Shown piece after piece: positions 63,123 through 64,000 of a stretch of DNA of 64,000 nucleotides. The notes under the pieces were generated by a model. The model worked only from the letters and a program-made list of their open reading frames with translations, did not search any database and was not told the origin of the DNA. The stretch comes from Bacteroides sp. 519 (lineage in GTDB: Bacteria > Bacteroidota > Bacteroidia > Bacteroidales > Bacteroidaceae). How positions within the stretch are numbered: position 1 is the stretch's first letter; every line of letters begins with the position of its first letter. Location: positions 482,368 through 546,367 of the forward strand of contig NZ_QVMJ01000001.1 in the NCBI RefSeq assembly GCF_010500955.1, in the 5' to 3' direction. Made by a program: the position numbers and the translations under genes.

Positions 63123-64000
63123 TTACCAATACATTTTAAGAGGTTTATATTCTTCAATATTCAGTAAATGCTTAGATAACTTGTAGCATTCCAATTTCAC
63201 CAAATGACGGTAGCTAACACTTCGGTTCAACGTTTTATGTTTGATTGTTTCAGTAAGTTTATCCTCAATTGCTTTAATAAAGATCTTTTTACCAGCTTGA
63301 TTTAACAAACACCGATTAAGCTTCTTGTCGAAATGTTTCTCCTGAATTTCTTTTTTATTAAGCACTTTGAAGATAACTTTATCAATAATAATAGGCTTAA
63401 ATATTTCTGCTACGTCCAGTGCCAACGAATATCTTCTTTCACCCGGAGTATGAAGAAAACTGATTGTAGGATTTAGCTGGGTTTGATGAATAGCCCTCAA
63501 ACAAACAGTGTAGCAAATCATATTACCAAATGAAATTAGAGCATTAACCTCGTTCTGTGGAGGCTGTTTGGTACGAACACCCATAGTAAACTCCCCCAAA
63601 ATAAGATTAAATGCCTGATAATAGTTATGCCTTATTAACCCCTCTATTCCCATAAGTTCGTCAACAGAAGTAGTGTTTGGAATTCGGGAAGCATAATTCT
63701 TGATGCAATTTATTATATCTTCCACATCTTTGCCACGCCTGTTATAATATTGAAGATTCTTCACCATATTATGAACAGCAGCTTCAATGAACTTTTGAGC
63801 AATAGCTATACGTTTCTTCTTGTTCTGATAAAAAGACGTTTGTGCCAGTAACATTCTTCCCGAAAGAAGTGAGTCTTTTGGCATAAAAGAGCCAGTATAG
63901 TTCTCATAATAATCAAAGAAATGTACAGCTATGTCTTTTTGTCCGAGGAAGTTGAACAAAGCACTGTTGGCTCGTAAAGAACCGAAGACATAAAATTCAC
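63123..64000 (-). CDS. cas1: CRISPR integrase Cas1, N-terminus cut by the window edge
   Basis: The open frame continues to the right edge, adding EFYVFGSLRANSA before LFNFLGQKD, so about 20-25 N-terminal residues are probably missing and an apparent start at 63959 is only an internal TTG. The catalytic metal ligands are present: Glu in LMGIEGLIRHNYY, His in FLHTPGERRYSLALD and Asp in SLALDVAEIFKP. The VHFFDYYENYTGSFMP segment is typical of the I-B group. Upstream genes (cas4 and effectors, if present) lie beyond 64000. Confidence 0.96.
   Translation of the reverse strand, partial: EFYVFGSLRANSALFNFLGQKDIAVHFFDYYENYTGSFMPKDSLLSGRMLLAQTSFYQNKKKRIAIAQKFIEAAVHNMVKNLQYYNRRGKDVEDIINCIKNYASRIPNTTSVDELMGIEGLIRHNYYQAFNLILGEFTMGVRTKQPPQNEVNALISFGNMICYTVCLRAIHQTQLNPTISFLHTPGERRYSLALDVAEIFKPIIIDKVIFKVLNKKEIQEKHFDKKLNRCLLNQAGKKIFIKAIEDKLTETIKHKTLNRSVSYRHLVKLECYKLSKHLLNIEEYKPLKMYW

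Overview
The window looks like an AT-rich chromosomal segment from a member of the Bacteroidales. The evidence is SusC/SusD-type glycan uptake genes, Mfa-type fimbriae, a hybrid two-component/AraC regulator, type B L31, RNase Y next to zapA, and many promoters carrying the Bacteroidetes -7 box TAnnTTTG. Genus and family cannot be fixed from the sequence alone.

Layout. 1-139: tail of a surface protein. 428-3475: compact operon of a KamA-like radical SAM enzyme, a uracil-DNA-glycosylase-like protein and an ArsC/Spx-like protein. 3556-3628: tRNA-Trp(CCA), followed by a ~1.26 kb islet that ends in a copy of the tRNA 3' end and carries an element-type gene and an HTH gene with repeated operator-like sites. 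4911-10893: housekeeping genes (DUF454, rluF, zapB-like, zapA, rny, cutC, a 41-aa small protein gene, dinB). 10975-17485 (minus): five-gene Mfa-type fimbrial operon (DUF3575, DUF3868/OmpA-TPR, Mfa2-like, Mfa1-like, second fimbrillin-like). 17918-20674: accessory pocket with a 23-bp-period palindrome array, an Imm17-like protein, a frameshifted lipoprotein and a type IV AbiE toxin-antitoxin pair. 20882-28891: mixed housekeeping genes, including NlpE-like, MORN-repeat, L31, an exo/endonuclease-phosphatase lipoprotein, a mini AraC protein with a 29-aa leader peptide, and class II aldolase. 29026-35835: regulators and a phosphatase; the 1348-aa hybrid sensor has lost its phospho-acceptor residues. 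35864-36070: a second 23-bp-period array. 36095-48560: a starch/maltodextrin utilisation locus (MFS transporter, LacI regulator, SusC, SusD, SusE-like, SusF-like, GH13 lipoprotein). 48665-50149: an M48-like protein with a destroyed zinc motif.

50380-62639 is a single very large CRISPR array. I counted 189 copies of a 29-nt repeat and 188 spacers by hand. It is read on the minus strand from a leader at 62640-62856, next to cas2 and cas1 (cas1 runs off the right edge). The repeat, read in that direction, ends in ATTGAAAC, which fits type I-B, but no effector genes lie inside the window.

Most notable: (1) sets of spacers that match one another except at third codon positions, so they appear to record repeated sampling of diverged homologues of the same invader genes; (2) two short arrays of unrelated palindromes, both with an exact 23-bp period; (3) a hybrid sensor regulator and a peptidase homologue that have both lost their catalytic residues; (4) the tRNA-Trp islet with its self-similar operator sites.
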